A stretch of DNA of 64,000 nt from NCBI GenBank assembly GCA_019722365.1, contig JADFUC010001925.1, forward strand, positions 1,550,001 through 1,614,000, given 5' to 3'. This document shows, piece after piece, positions 22,457-34,558 of the stretch. Below the pieces are notes generated by a model. That model had not been told where the DNA came from and ran no database searches. It saw only the letters and a list, made by a program, of their open reading frames with translations. Source of the DNA: Lithospermum erythrorhizon. Its lineage: Eukaryota; Streptophyta; Magnoliopsida; Boraginales; Boraginaceae. Position 1 is the stretch's first letter. Every line of letters begins with the position of its first letter. The position numbers were made by a program, and so were the translations under genes.

Positions 22457-23250
22457 TGTCGAAATCTTTTACTTTCACCACAAAAACACAGCAGTTCTCT
22501 CAATTTGGAACTTTAAGTGAAGCTAATGCTCAATGAACAAAATTATGAGTAACCCTCTATTAAATATAATAATATGTAGTATTTGACAATGACCTAAAAA
22601 GAACTAACAAAAAGACCAGTGCACAATTAAGGTTGGTTTATTACAATAAGAACAACATCATTGTGTTAAATTCAATGTAAAAAACCAAGATCTTCAATCA
22701 GAGCCTCAGATCTGAAAGCTCAACCCTGTACAAAGCATGAAAAAGTAACAAACTCAATATTAAACCCAAAAAAGGTCACATCTTTAGCAAGAACATAGCT
22801 TTTACACACATGTAACACTATACCAACAAAAAATTAATCGAAAATTGCACCTTTTAAGTTATATATATATATAAGTATAATCAAAACTAAGCATACAAAT
22901 ATAACTAAAAAATCCCAAAATTAAATCCATATAAACATAACAATGCATAAACTATTAAGTGGTTTAAGAAACTAAGTTAAGTGGTTTATGTAACAATAAT
23001 AAAAAAATTATACGAAGTATAAAAATATTAAGAGGGGTCATGAATATACCTAAAGAGTTGATATTAGCAGGATGAGATAAAGTATGGTTCTTGAATCTTG
23101 ATAAGGTTCTTTCAACAAACACATAAACAACTCAAAATAAAGCAAAAGAGATTATTTATGCTACTTTATTCAGAACAGAAAGAGAAAAGGAAAGGTGTGA
23201 AGCACCACATAAATACAGTTGGTGAGTTTTATGGATGTTTCCTTTCTTAG
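22457..23250 (-). promoter_or_regulatory. 5' leader and upstream region of MCTP, shared with the pseudogene
   Basis: Several blocks match 28513-29420 upstream of the second MCTP copy, for example TCTGAAAGCTCAA, a GTCACATCTTTA...AAGAACATAGCTTTTACA pair and GGTTATGAATATA-like and CTACTTTATTCAGA-like words. This is probably a 5'-UTR intron plus core promoter; a donor-like AG|GTATATTC lies near 23049 on minus. The boundaries are unproven. Confidence 0.5.
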
Positions 23251-24073
23251 TTTTCTACTGCATAAAATAGTGAAAAATAAAAGCTCGTAATTAAGTAGCT
23301 GTAAGTCGATTTAACACAATAAATGCACTAGCGATTCGGCGTGTGATCTGAGGTTGTGTCTTAGTTTCTGGGCGTGGTTTGCATGCTATTAGGTGAGTTC
23401 GAAATCTGTTCAGTACGCATTAGACAAGTAATAGTTACGGATCTTCCATTGCAAAAGTACTCGAATTCAAGACATCGTCACTACAAACATAATGTGACGA
23501 CTAGGCTAATCCGATAAATCCTTTCTTGGGTATGTATAAAATATAAAATAGAACTCCATTGATAATTTTGTATAAATTAAAAAATAGATAATAAAAACCT
23601 TTTTGTTGGTTTTTTATTTTAATTTAGAAGAGGAAAAAAGAAAAAGAAGGGTATGTGGTGGTGATGAGGTGATGGTATATTTGTTGGTGAGTGATGAAGT
23701 GGAATATGTGATTCAGATTTCTGCAGACAGTATTAAACTACTCCTAATATTGATGTTTTTTTTTCACATGAGTCTTTCCCTGTGTACTGTGTGCATGTGT
23801 TTTTTTATGTTTGTGTCTGTGTGCTTCAATATTCTAATGTTTGTTCGTTGGAGGGTTTAAGGTTGAGATGTACAATCAAATTATAAGACCAAAGCAACTT
23901 GCATAATCATTTCGTTAATTATGATCCTTAGTTACTTGGTAACTTAGAGAGGATCTATCAAGAAAAAATTAAATATGTACAAGGGTTGCATCGGTCTACT
24001 TGTTCAATTTGAACAAGATGGTCAATTTCACCTCATATTCAACCGTTCGATACAATTAAAGATGTTAGCATTG
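23251..24073. other. Intergenic, nothing recognised
   Basis: Holds a short open frame at 23603-23860 with low-complexity composition and no family resemblance. No repeat boundary seen. Confidence 0.35.
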
Positions 24074-24076
24074 TAA

Positions 24077-24604
24077 GAGTGCCCGTTTGGGTAAGTTTAT
24101 TTTTTGTCAAAATCAATTTATAAATTGATTTGACAAGAGAAAAAGATGTTTGAATAAAATTCAAACCCACTTATAAATTGATTTCAAATAATTTACTTCA
24201 TTATCCCTTAATATTTAACTTTTTTACTTTATTTACCCTTCATTTAATAGTCATAAAATATAATTTTTAGTTATACCAACTTTTTAGTATTTTACTCTTC
24301 ATTGAAAAAAATAAAAAAATATTATATTTTAGTCATAAAATATAATTTTTAGTTATAATTATTTTTATTCTTTCAAATATTAAATTACTAATTTACTTAT
24401 ATCGCAAAGATTTAAAAAATGATATATAAATGAATCATATAAGTCATTTTACCCTTTCTACAACTTATAAGTTATTATTTTCCAAACATGTAAAAAAAAT
24501 CTCATTATAAACTATATTAGTCAAACAAGTCAAAATAAATTTAACAACTTATAATTATAAGTTGACCATAAGTTAAAAAAAAATAAGCTTAGCCAAACAC
24601 CCTC
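24077..24604. mobile_element. Tourist/Harbinger-like MITE
   Basis: The left end GAGTGCCCGTTTGGGTAAG and the right end CTTAGCCAAACACCCTC are inverted. The element is flanked by TAA on both sides (24074-24076 and 24605-24607), the 3-bp target of PIF/Harbinger elements. The 528-bp interior is AT-rich, with no transposase. Confidence 0.75.
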
Positions 24605-24607
24605 TAA

Positions 24608-25489
24608 GTATGCCTTCGGCCAAGTTTAGCTTCATTAAACAACAATGAGTAAATCAAGCCTCGGACTCGATTAATAATGAAAGCTGAGACGAAAAATGGT
24701 TAGACCTCATCTTAATATGTTCGATTTTTATAAATAATAAATTTTGTGTTGAAATGGTTAAAAAGAAAAGTTCTAGTCCTTGATCAGTTGAGATTTGAGG
24801 CCACGTTCACTATTAATATTTTTATGATATCTGGAAGCGATAGTTAGTGTGACTTGATTTTATATTTTATTAAACATGTAAAATATTGGGAGTAATATTT
24901 AATTTGGAAGAGACACAAAAGTAGTGTGGTAAATGGAACAATTGTCTTGCAAAGGCGCATGAAGGAACATGGTCGGAGAGCAAGCATGTGGCCATGTGGG
25001 TGGGGCTAGATTCCCGCTTATTTCTTCATCAAAATATCAAATATCAATGTCCACTTTCCTCTTCGGTTTAATTATTTTACATTTTATCTCGAAACAGTAA
25101 TAAAAATTTGGAAGGTTGTCACATCTCTTCTGGTGCCATGTAACATCAATGTTGTAACTACCAATCTCATTGGTGTAACTTTCAATAGCTCATTTCATTG
25201 CACCTTTATTACACTATAATTTGTTGTTCATCATTAAAAAAAAAAAAATTTGAAGTCTTGTAAACTCATCATTCATACATTGTAATCATCTTCCACTTAT
25301 TGTTATTGTCCAAAAAACAAAAGTTATATTGGGTTATTGTATGTATTGATATACGTGAATTGTTTAGATATAGCATGAATTGGATACATTAAAGGCGTCC
25401 ATGAGGTGTAGTATGATCAGGTTAAGATGCACTTGTGTAGGGTTCATATTAAGCTATGAGATGGGACACATGTCTTCATTTGGCGCTTT
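24608..25489. other. Intergenic, nothing recognised
   Basis: AT-rich, with one copy of a dispersed word TTGTGTTGAAATGGTTAAAA (24743-24762) that also occurs in altered form near 7529 and 17552. No coding signal. Confidence 0.35.
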
Positions 25490-25870
25490 GGCATTCTTAT
25501 AAATCTGGAGTCATAATTATCTTTGAAAGGTAATGCATAATTATACAATTCACTTATACTATATTATCTGAGCCCAAAACTAACTTAAGCGTCGGAATGA
25601 TTGCGATCGGCTTGATCGTGATCAGAATATGACCCCTCCCCGGGGTGTTATCACGGAAAAAGCATGTGACTTCGGTAGGGAATGACAACCAAGGCCAAGA
25701 GTGAAGCAATACTTAACACACCTTGGGGTCATTACTATAAAACCTCCTGAGGTCCAAAGCAAAGGAATCGGTCAAGCGAGGAGATTGGGGCCGTCTCTCG
25801 TGAAGAACTCCAGCCAAAAAGGAGTTGATGAATCAAAGATCGGGAATAGGGGCATAACCTTCGAGGGACC
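25490..25870 (+). mobile_element. LTR-retrotransposon-like fragment
   Basis: The segment contains ACTAACTTAAGCGTCGGAAT (near 25575-25595), a word typical of the U5/R part of plant gypsy-type LTRs, followed by a comparatively GC-rich stretch. The solo LTR at 53252 has a related ACTGACTTCGACG word in the same relative setting. I see no TG/CA ends or target duplication here, so it is probably truncated. Confidence 0.4.
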
Positions 25871-26475
25871 TCAAAAAAAAAAGATACTCATGATGTATAA
25901 CTCATTATATTTTAGAAATGAAAAAAAAACGTGTGTATTAAAAAGTAATATCTCAAAACTAATTTGACAATTTCAAGTATCGATTTGAAACATCGACGAG
26001 GACATTCAATCTCTCTCTTGGTCAGAGGAGAAATTACCAATCATCTAGCATGGATAGAATTTTTCAAGAATGGAGTTTAGAGCTAGACTCATCCATCAAA
26101 ATAAGCTCTACATAAGTAGACTAGTGTTACATTGCAAGACATCACTTAGCTATTAGAAACGCTACAAATCGGGTAGGGAGTATGTTCAGTATGCTCAAAA
26201 CAGACTAAACACTAAGGGTTCACAAAAGAGTAAACTAATTAACATACCAAATATGAAGTAAACATTAAGCCTCAACACAACAAGTAAACTTGCAGTCATA
26301 GATCACTTGAATGTATAAGCACACTAAAGCATGCATATCATACCATTATACATCCGCCACTATGTGAAAGCAAAAAATAGGCTCCATTTGTTTCTTCATC
26401 TTTGTTAGTCATGATCAACATCAGGAAAGATAAAAGCATAATCATGGCAGTAAGGAAAAGGTCGAGCCATTTTCC

Positions 26476-28512
26476 TCATAACATGCAGTCAGTTCTTGCA
26501 GGCAATCTTCTGAAGAAGTTGAGTGGCACTGAAGGAAGCTTACGACGGAACCTTGGATGCCTCAGCACATAAAACCCGGTTAGAAGGGCCAGAACTTGGA
26601 AAGGTGTAACATAGAGCACAACGGCTGCAACCAAACAGAAAATAACAAACAGTGCAGTCGCCCTTGGATCCCTCCAGCTCAACAAAGACTGCAGCCTCTC
26701 TCCTTGAGTTGCCAAGTCACCGACCACAGTCTGAATCCTTCCTCATTGGATTCCTCCAATTACATATTTGATCGAACCATTTCCCGACAGCAATCAAACC
26801 ACCCAACACATTCATGATTCTGAAAAAGTTGGCTTTGCTCCTCCTCGTACTCCACATGTGAGATCCCACATCCAACATGTATTCAACGATCTCCTTTCTC
26901 AAGGGTGGCTCAGCTCTGCTCAACCTCACGGACACAATTTGAGTAGCCTGGTGCCTCAGACTGTCAAGGGATGGATATAGTGCATCTTGGGTAGCAGAGG
27001 TTGCGAGTACATATGCATCATGTTCAGCAACGACGGCAAGTGAATCTTACAGCCAAATGAATTTCACCCATCTTCTTAACCCCATTAGGATGCAGAACCA
27101 GAAGCGGATAAGAATGAGTATAGACACGATCAGTTTCCAGGGTAGAGAGCCGAATCCTGACCTTCCCTATCCTCTAGTCCCTCGCACCTCCAGGCTTATC
27201 TCCACCGTGTAGATGACAGTTATCAAATACCCCAATAGTTATCACGGTGCATGGATCAAATACCTCCCATGTGTACTGTTCATTCCATCTTGGGGCAAAG
27301 CTATCAATTATTGTCCTTGTCCGCACCCACTTCTGCCCGTATTTAGCAACACAATAAGCATCTGTTGTTGTTCGGCTGTCTTTTGTTTTCATAGGGGACA
27401 ACCCATTGGCATTTAGTATACCCAGCTCAAGGACACCAATGTTGGATTTCCACAACTGTTTAGATGTTGGTCGAAGATCACTACTGTAATGAGTGGATTC
27501 ATCGAGAACATGGTAACCACCTTCCAAGGTGATCCTCATGTGAATCCTGCTGGCAAATGTAACTTCCTTCTTCTTCTCCCCGTCAACAATAACATGCTTC
27601 TCCAAATTATACCACTTTGGGTTTGTTGGCCTATGATCCAACCTTCTATCTACGTACTGCAAAGGGATGGCACATATTCCAAGAGCCTCATCTTTGTTCG
27701 GCGCAACCCTGTCCACCACACTCAAAATTAGTGGCTCCTCGAATGGTTCTGAAGCAACAAACATTAGATCCTCATTCCACATTGGATTAATACTCTTATT
27801 CATTGAAACTCTTGTTCTCAAAGCCTGGTTCCCAAGAATGGCTTTGACGTAGACTTCTGGGAACCTACTAGCACTGGGCATCAAATCCTGAGCTCCAATC
27901 ACATTAACTCGTAGATACCAAAGCTTAGGTGACAGATACACCTTGGACCTAATATTTGCTAGACCATCATGATCACTAACAGTAGCAGCATCAGAATGCC
28001 ATGCTTCAGGAAATGCTTCATCAGCTTGAGTACCCATCCAAACCGCCAGCATCAGCTCTCCCTTTACCTTATCCCCCTTCCTGTTCTCCAATCTATACCA
28101 CTGAGGTGCAAGCGGACTATCTGGAGGAACCCTTTTCGGGATCTCATTCATATCAAACAAAACTCGACCAACAAAATCATCTTTTATAGGATCCTTATCC
28201 TTTATAGTTACTTCAAGCACAGATGCTTGGATGCGGTCCTTCGAGAAAGCAAACACCTGGCTCCATTCAGGGTTTGACTTCTTCTCAAAATGCCGGGTGG
28301 TACCCTTATAATTACCTAACCTAACCTCAACATAAGGGTCAAGACTACCAGTAACATCCTTCCCCGGCAGATCTTTCGCCTTCACAACCCGAACATACAG
28401 ATACTGCATTTGCTCAACAAGGTCATAGGTGCTCGTGAGCTTATCACCAGTGACCTTACCTCCACCGAGGTGAGGTCTTGTCTCTTTAAGACTTTTTTGG
28501 AGGTCTCTGCAT
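26476..28512 (-). pseudogene. MCTP/FTIP-like pseudogene (tandem copy of the gene at 20135)
   Basis: Very similar to the intact MCTP gene over nearly its whole length but carries many lesions. An 8-bp deletion just after the start codon (near 28493) shifts the frame. ACG of the intact copy is a TAG stop at 27174-27176. A 1-bp loss lies near 27033. A 16-bp deletion near 26965 is flanked in the intact copy by CTTGACAG direct repeats. A deletion of about 260 bp near 26742 removes the first C-terminal membrane block. In-frame differences (one codon lost near 27870, one lysine gained near 27570) also occur. An internal stretch, 27174-28409, remains open for 411 codons and covers three C2 domains. 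A truncated soluble product is conceivable, but I see no sign of selection for it. Confidence 0.95.
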
Positions 28513-29420
28513 ACTTACTATAACAACAAAATCTCCCAACAAAAAACCTCTACTGACTACTGGAGACCAAGGCAACTTTTACAAAATCAAATATGGATCT
28601 ATCAATAAATACTATCTGGCTGTTAAACATCAATAAGCAAAGAACCATGCAGATACTAAATCTTACAAACTCGAGGAGGTTTATGATGCTAAAAAGAACC
28701 TCAATCAATTAAATCTCATAAACGCAAAAGCTTCCCTCACATCTGAAAGCTCAAACCTACAAAACAGGACAAACAACATAATTTACATTCAACCCAAAAA
28801 ATGTCACATCTTTATAAAGAACATAGCTTTTACATGCATATACCATTATTCTAAGAAAAATGCAGTCAAAAGAACTCAACAAAAGAATACAACAGGACTA
28901 TCATATCATAAAATTTAATCTAGCAAAACATGTACTATGTAAATTGTACCTATGCACGACATTAACTCACTATTTCATAATTTATGAATAAAAATTCAAG
29001 TCTTTAAAAATACGTTATAAAAATCCTCCTTTTTTTTTAATTATCGTTTTAGCTATTAGTCAAAAATATATTGAAAATATAAAATGACAATCAATTGAAA
29101 CAATATCATTTATTGATAATTTAAAGAGAAATATGAGTAAAAAATACATTCAAAATATAAAAATGATATTTATTATATTAAAACGACAACTATTTTTAAA
29201 TAATTTTTTTTTTTTGCTTAACACTGACATCTAAAAAAATGGAGGGAGCATACTATAAAAATCAAGTATTTTTTGTTCAAAAAACAACTAGAAATTAAGA
29301 GCATAAATAAATATAAGGGGGGTTATGAATATATAATGTTGTCCAAATAGTGACACAAATAACTTAAAACAAAAGCAAATGCAAAAAGGGTTTAGTTTGG
29401 TTACTTTATTCAGATCGAAG
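28513..29420 (-). promoter_or_regulatory. 5' flank of the MCTP pseudogene, part of the duplicated block
   Basis: Contains CATCTGAAAGCTCAAACC and GTCACATCTTTATAAAGAAC, colinear with the leader of the intact copy, and a TACTTTATTCAGATCG block near 29401. A MITE-like insert occupies about 29030-29250 (CTCC-rich left, TGGAGGGAG right), which explains why this flank is longer than that of the intact gene. Confidence 0.55.
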
Positions 29421-29806
29421 TGAAATTACTACATAAGAAAAACAAAAGGTCCAATGCACAACAACATCATATGTGTTCTGGTCTTTTTTATTTGTCTCAG
29501 TGTTTGTGACTCATGAGGTACCAATATTATTATACAATTAATTGTGCATGGCTTTGTCAAGTGTGTACATGTGTTTTTATTTTCTAAGGGGAACCCACAT
29601 TCGATATTTGTTGATTGTGGATAGTTATGGTTGAGAGTAACTTTAGGCAATGCCGTATGACGGTGCCGATCGAAATTATTAATCGGATAAATCGAAATAT
29701 GGAGATATTATTTTAAATAGTTGGTAAAAAGTTATTAGTTGCTAATGTATTTAATATATTTTTATTATTTAATTCAAAAGCGAAATTAGCCAATTTCAAT
29801 CAATCT

Positions 29807-30033
29807 TTGCTCCCTCAATAAAAATGAATGTCGTTTGGAAAATTGAAGTGGGCTTTGACCATCAATTACTCTTAAACTATAATTTCAAAATTATAAGAAA
29901 ATAATATTATGAAACTACTTTTAAAGATGAATTTAACTATATAAATTTTATATTTATTAGAATAATAAATAATTAATTATCAAAACTCTATCTCAATTTC
30001 TAAAAACGAAAGTTATTTTGGATTGGAGTGAGT
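29807..30033. mobile_element. Stowaway-like MITE
   Basis: The left end GCTCCCTCAATAAAAATGAA pairs with the right end AACGAAAGTTATTTTGGATT followed by GGAGTGAG, i.e. CTCACTCCAATCC inverted. The core is AT-rich. The ends are approximate and the TA target duplication is not certain. Confidence 0.5.
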
Positions 30034-30332
30034 ATAAAATTTGTTAAAATGCAACTAACCTAATTATTAGTCAATTGATTAGGTGATAACAACCTTATTT
30101 AAATAGAAGATAAAAGCAATGATGGTCAGTTGGTCACACTGAATTTAGTCAAATTCAATAACATGATCCAATTTGGAATTTTTAATTAATAAATGTAAAT
30201 ATTTACTTTTATTGGACAACAACAAGTAAATTCGATTACATAGTTAATTTATTCACGCCATATTTAGAAAGTTATTCTAATTTTATATTTTCAGAATTAT
30301 CAAAATCAATCAAGTTACAGTAAACTGTACAT

Positions 30333-30440
30333 GTAGGCCCCGTTTAGCTAAGCTTCTACACTAAAGGTAATTTTTTAAACAATTACCTAAATAATTTCAA
30401 TAAGTGTATAATTAATTAAAAACTTATCCAAATGGGCGTT
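30333..30440. mobile_element. Short Tourist-like MITE
   Basis: GGCCCCGTTTAGCTAAG at the left and CTTATCCAAATGGGCG at the right are imperfect inverted ends, separated by about 75 AT-rich bases. Resembles the GGGTGTTTGGCTAAG family at 24077. Confidence 0.4.
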
Positions 30441-31396
30441 AATCAAACTAAGCTTCCTCTAATTAGTCATTGGATAATGACATAGCAAATGGATGTTACT
30501 ACACATTTATTTTTTATTTAATTATTACTATTAATTTAATTCACCTAAGTTATTTGTCACCTCAACTAATTCATTTACCACATTTCCACTAACCCTATGT
30601 ATTGAGATGTAATATAGGTTAATGAATCGTAATTATAAATCCCATTGATTATATAAATTATTTATTGAGAAGCCCCTATAGGTTAATGAATCAAGATATA
30701 ACAAATATATTAATAAGGTTTGAACTATTCCCTTACAATCAATTATTTAACCAATTATTATTAGGATGGAAACTCATGAATTCTTAACCATTAACCGTTC
30801 ACTATTATTACTTTTGAGTTTTCACTATTGCTCTCAAAATGACTTATACACAATACCATATCTTACAGTATGCAACTACAGATCTTTCAGGTTTTGCGAT
30901 CACATGTTTATGTTATTTCCATATACATACATGGGAATACCGCGATTTCAAGATTAAGAACAGTCGGACTAGCTCCATACAGAGGAAGAAATGAAGGAGT
31001 ATCGATATCACTGAATATCAGTCGAGATCAGCATATGGTATAACGAAAGGCATGCCTGTAGAATGATGTGAATGGTTGAACCGTTTAGAGAAGTAGTTGG
31101 TAAACATTTCAGGCAATAGCTGAAATATAACCATCAGCAATCATGACAATGTTACAATAACAATATCACAGAGTTGTCGAAGCCCAAGCAAAATAATCTC
31201 TTCGGAGATAGAAAGCTGGCAAACCATATTTATTATGATAGTCATCCCTCAAGAATCTCTGGATTATAAAAAGAGGGTTCTAAAAAAGGTAGGCTTAACA
31301 CCTCAGGAGTGCAATAACATATATGGAAAGGAACATACTGCATACAAAGAGAAAACAGTAGCTGATGGTGTTATGTGTGCACCGTCATATAAAAAG

Positions 31397-32356
31397 TTAA
31401 GCAGCAACTGAAGATTCACTCCTTTTTTTGGTGGTGTACGGATAGTATTCCTTCCCAGTGTCGTGTCTTGTGGTTTGGCCTCCAGCATCAATGAGAGCTG
31501 AAGTCACTGCAAGAGCTGCACCTGCCGATAGTGCTGTTGGAATGCTCCTCCCTGAAAAATTATCGATCAAGCATATAGTAAGAATAGTTCTCTCACTTAA
31601 ACAAAACCTATAGTCACGACCAAGAAAGTCTTGAAAGCAACACCACAGAAATACCACTATATATTATTCTAAACATGCTATCACATGAATCTACAATCAA
31701 ATTTAGATTGTCCAATGATGCCGGGGTTAAGATGACTGTCAAAATCAGTATATCTATTTTATCGAAAAATTGTCCTAGAAACTAACCAGTAACCACCATG
31801 GCAAGCTCAGCTGTCTTTGCCAGATAGAACTAGGAGGAACCAAACCCATCACATAAAGGTTATTGCGGATTCAAAATATAAATAGTAGAGGTTTTCAAAT
31901 TATACACCAATTATGGTTTTGAAATTTATTAGGGATGCATAACACGCCTTTTAAACTAACACTTGTCATTAAGTCGCATCAACATAGGTATAAATAATAT
32001 CAGCATAAACAACATTAATAAACCATACCTTTGTAACCCAAAATAGTAGCACCAGCAACAAAGCCACCAACCGCTCCATTTACAAAGTCCCTTTTCTTCC
32101 TGAAATGCTGCATTAACTGCTCAACACCAATATAAACTCCACCAATTGCAGCAAATGTAGCCCCATAGTTACCCGTCATCTTTAATGTCCGAATCAAACC
32201 TTGAACTGCAACCTTTCTCTCAAGTCGAGCATCATACCATGTGGCGACAATGCTACCAAATACAGTACCTGCAACAAGTCCCGAGGTTGCACCTTTAACT
32301 GTTTTCATCATTGGAGTATCTTCATCTTCCAAGTATCTAAGCTCTGAAGGATCCAT
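31397..32356 (-). CDS. OEP163: OEP16-3 / complex I B14.7-like protein (Tim17/22 family)
   Basis: Two coding exons, 32029-32356 and 31397-31551, join in frame (TAC AAA G|GG AGG) to give 160 residues, matching the Arabidopsis homologue in length. It starts MDPSELRYLEDEDTPMMKT and has glycine-rich hydrophobic segments typical of the Tim17/22/OEP16 fold (GATSGLVAGTVFGSI, AAIGGVYIGVEQL, GAVGGFVAGATILGY, AGAALAVTSALIDAGG). It ends in a hydrophilic tail, TGKEYYPYTTKKR. In Arabidopsis the protein is found in mitochondria as the plant B14.7 subunit of respiratory complex I, and it has also been described as an outer-envelope channel relative. The start is chosen at MDPSEL because the sequence before it is a splice acceptor (TTTGGACAG at 32361), implying a 5'-UTR intron. 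Confidence 0.92.
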
Positions 32357-32910
32357 TCCTCTGTCCAAAGTGCAACAAAATATTCGTAAGAACAAATAAA
32401 ATTATGCATACTAGCATGATAAAACTGAACATTTAATATATATTTTTAAAGAATTCACCATAAGGAGAAAATAAGAAGACACTAGGTAAACATTTCTATT
32501 TCAATATATATGTTAGCTTAAGCCACAATATAAACCATTCCTGGAGTCCTTAAATTACTATTTTCTACATTTCCATAAAAAAGAATAAAGTCCCTGAAAC
32601 TTTACGGTTGACCCTATCAATATGTCATACTGTGGCTTGTTTCATAGGTTATGCTAACATGTTCTGCCATAGGGAGAGCTATATATGGTCCGTTTGTATA
32701 GGGGAGAACGTAGGCGAATCTAGCTTAAATTATAAGCTCACCCTGTTCGGGGTTCTATTCTTTGTATTCACCTAGGTTAATCGATGTTAAATGAGTCAAC
32801 CCATTTCTGTAAACCCCAAGTTATATTTCACCTTAATTCAGCTCGATTCACCTAGACAACTAAAACGGTGTGCAAACAACATTCTACAACATTCACCTCA
32901 ATCACCCTCA

Positions 32911-33063
32911 CCTAAATCCATCAAACAACTAATCCCTCCATTTCAATTTAACGGGACCTCGCCTAAATTCATCAAACAACTATTCCATCCATTTCAATTT
33001 AACGGGACCTCATCTAAATTCATCGAACAACTAAACCATCCATTTCAATTTAACGGGGAGGTT
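32911..33063. repeat. 51-bp tandem repeat, three copies
   Basis: The unit contains CATCAAACAACTA and CATTTCAATTTAACGGG and starts at 32911, 32962 and 33013. Because 51 is a multiple of three, an open frame (32791-33066 on plus) crosses it as a 17-residue repeat. The location inside an intron of a minus-strand gene makes a protein unlikely. Confidence 0.9.
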
Positions 33064-33162
33064 TAAATATACATATATTAAATCACTCAATTCAATCAAA
33101 CCATATCCACATAAACAATAACCAAATTGCTACACAGCAAAAACAATTAAAAATAAATACTC

Positions 33163-33370
33163 ACAATATCCCAAAAAAATTGTCCATTTTAATTTCCAAT
33201 ACTCAAAACTTCAACTGACACATAACTTTGATCCGAATCGAAATCATTTCAATATTAATGTACATTGAAAAACTATAATTTAATATAATTTTCACCATAT
33301 ATTTGAGTTCCAAATTTTTTTATAAAAAAAATCTAAAAATTTAAAAGTCGACAATCTTTTGGGACATTTA
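33163..33370. mobile_element. Possible small MITE
   Basis: The left ACAATATCCCAAAAAAATTG and the right GTCGACAATCTTTTGGGAC are imperfect inverted ends. The right end matches that of the element at 8665-8895. Confidence 0.4.
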
Positions 33371-33545
33371 GATACAAACATAAATTAATTAAAAACTGGA
33401 CAATTAAGCTAGATCCAATTAATTTAATGAAATAAAAATTGCATAAAAAAGAGCTTACCAATTTAATTGATGAAATTGAATTTGCAGAAAAAAAAGAGGT
33501 CAATCGTGGAGGAGGAGAAAGAGGATTTAGTTTAGGGCTCACTTA

Positions 33546-34558
33546 CTATTTCCACCACTGAAAAAAGGGATGAAATTGCTATTTTGCTCCCCTAATTTGT
33601 TAATGTGATGTTTGAGAAAATTTCATTTAGGGGCAAAATAGTCATTTCATTTCTTTGTAACACTGTTTCACTGTGAATTTAGTCACCCCAAATAGTGTTT
33701 TTTAAAATACTCTATATATGTATATTATACTTTATGTGACAGGTCGATAGTTTTTATTATGTTATGTTAATATTGTGTTACTTTTATTTTTAAAAGTAAA
33801 TTTAAAAATAAATAATAAGATAAATATCATTATCTTAATATAATGTGCGAAGAATTATCACAAGATTAGAACTCACATATTTACCCGTGATGCCCCCATA
33901 TGTTTTAATTTTTAAGTGTAGTGTTCAAGCCTTTAGGAAGTTTAATCAAAGGTAAAATAGTCATTTTGTAACTTTTAGTTGAATGTTTAGTGTGGAAGTA
34001 GTTGTGTTTTGATTGGAATATGTTGAGGGAGCTCACTTGACTTGCCATGGCCTCATAGAAAAAAAAAATTCTGATTGTATTTGATAATAATTATCATTCG
34101 TTCATCTTTTTTTATTAAGAAAATTTTCCTTTTTATAATCCGTAAATCGAGTCTTGTTTATGTTTAAAAAAAAATTAGTTTGTGAAACAAATTATGAATT
34201 ATCTAAAACTTTATAATAAAGTAATTTCTCTTAAAAAATTAATGGTGGGTAAATAAATATTACTCACATTTCTAACTCATTATTTTGGCATAAAATTTAG
34301 TACTGTATATATTTCTAAGTAAGTTATTTGAATAACCAATTAATGGTATAAAAAGAGACTTGACACTGCAACAACATTAAGCAAAAAATTATCTAAATAT
34401 TGAAACATTAATTTTGGACATGAATCAACCTTCCAGTCTAGCAGAGATATATGCACAATGCTAAAATGGAATGTACATGTTACAAAAGAAAATACAGCCA
34501 CTTACACCTTCTAAGATTCTTTACATGAGAAGCACAATGCTAACAAGATGGAATACAA
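33546..34558. other. Intergenic between OEP16-3 and the SRF gene
   Basis: AT-rich, no coding signal. It should contain the OEP16-3 promoter on one side and the SRF 3' UTR (from 34558 leftwards) on the other. Confidence 0.4.

Larger units (their letters stand above)
29421..31396. other. Intergenic with MITEs
   Basis: No gene. Contains two MITE-like elements listed separately. The part next to 31397 should hold the OEP16-3 3' UTR. The open frames at 29429-29650 and 30766-30957 are unsupported. Confidence 0.4.
32361..33452 (-). other. Probable 5'-UTR intron of the OEP16-3 gene
   Basis: The acceptor GGACAG lies five bases upstream of the start codon. A donor-like AAATTG|GTAAGCTC lies near 33452 on minus, after which a short leader would run to about 33545. 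The intron contains a tandem repeat and a MITE-like segment. Confidence 0.45.

Noticed and set aside
26476..28512. Second functional MCTP gene built with introns that remove the lesions
   Set aside because: Family members have intronless coding sequence, and the stop, the 1-bp loss and the frame-shifting deletions lack splice sites around them.
32791..33066. 91-codon plus-strand open frame with 17-residue repeats as a gene
   Set aside because: It is produced by a 51-bp tandem repeat in the leader intron of a minus-strand gene; no start context, domain or splice support.
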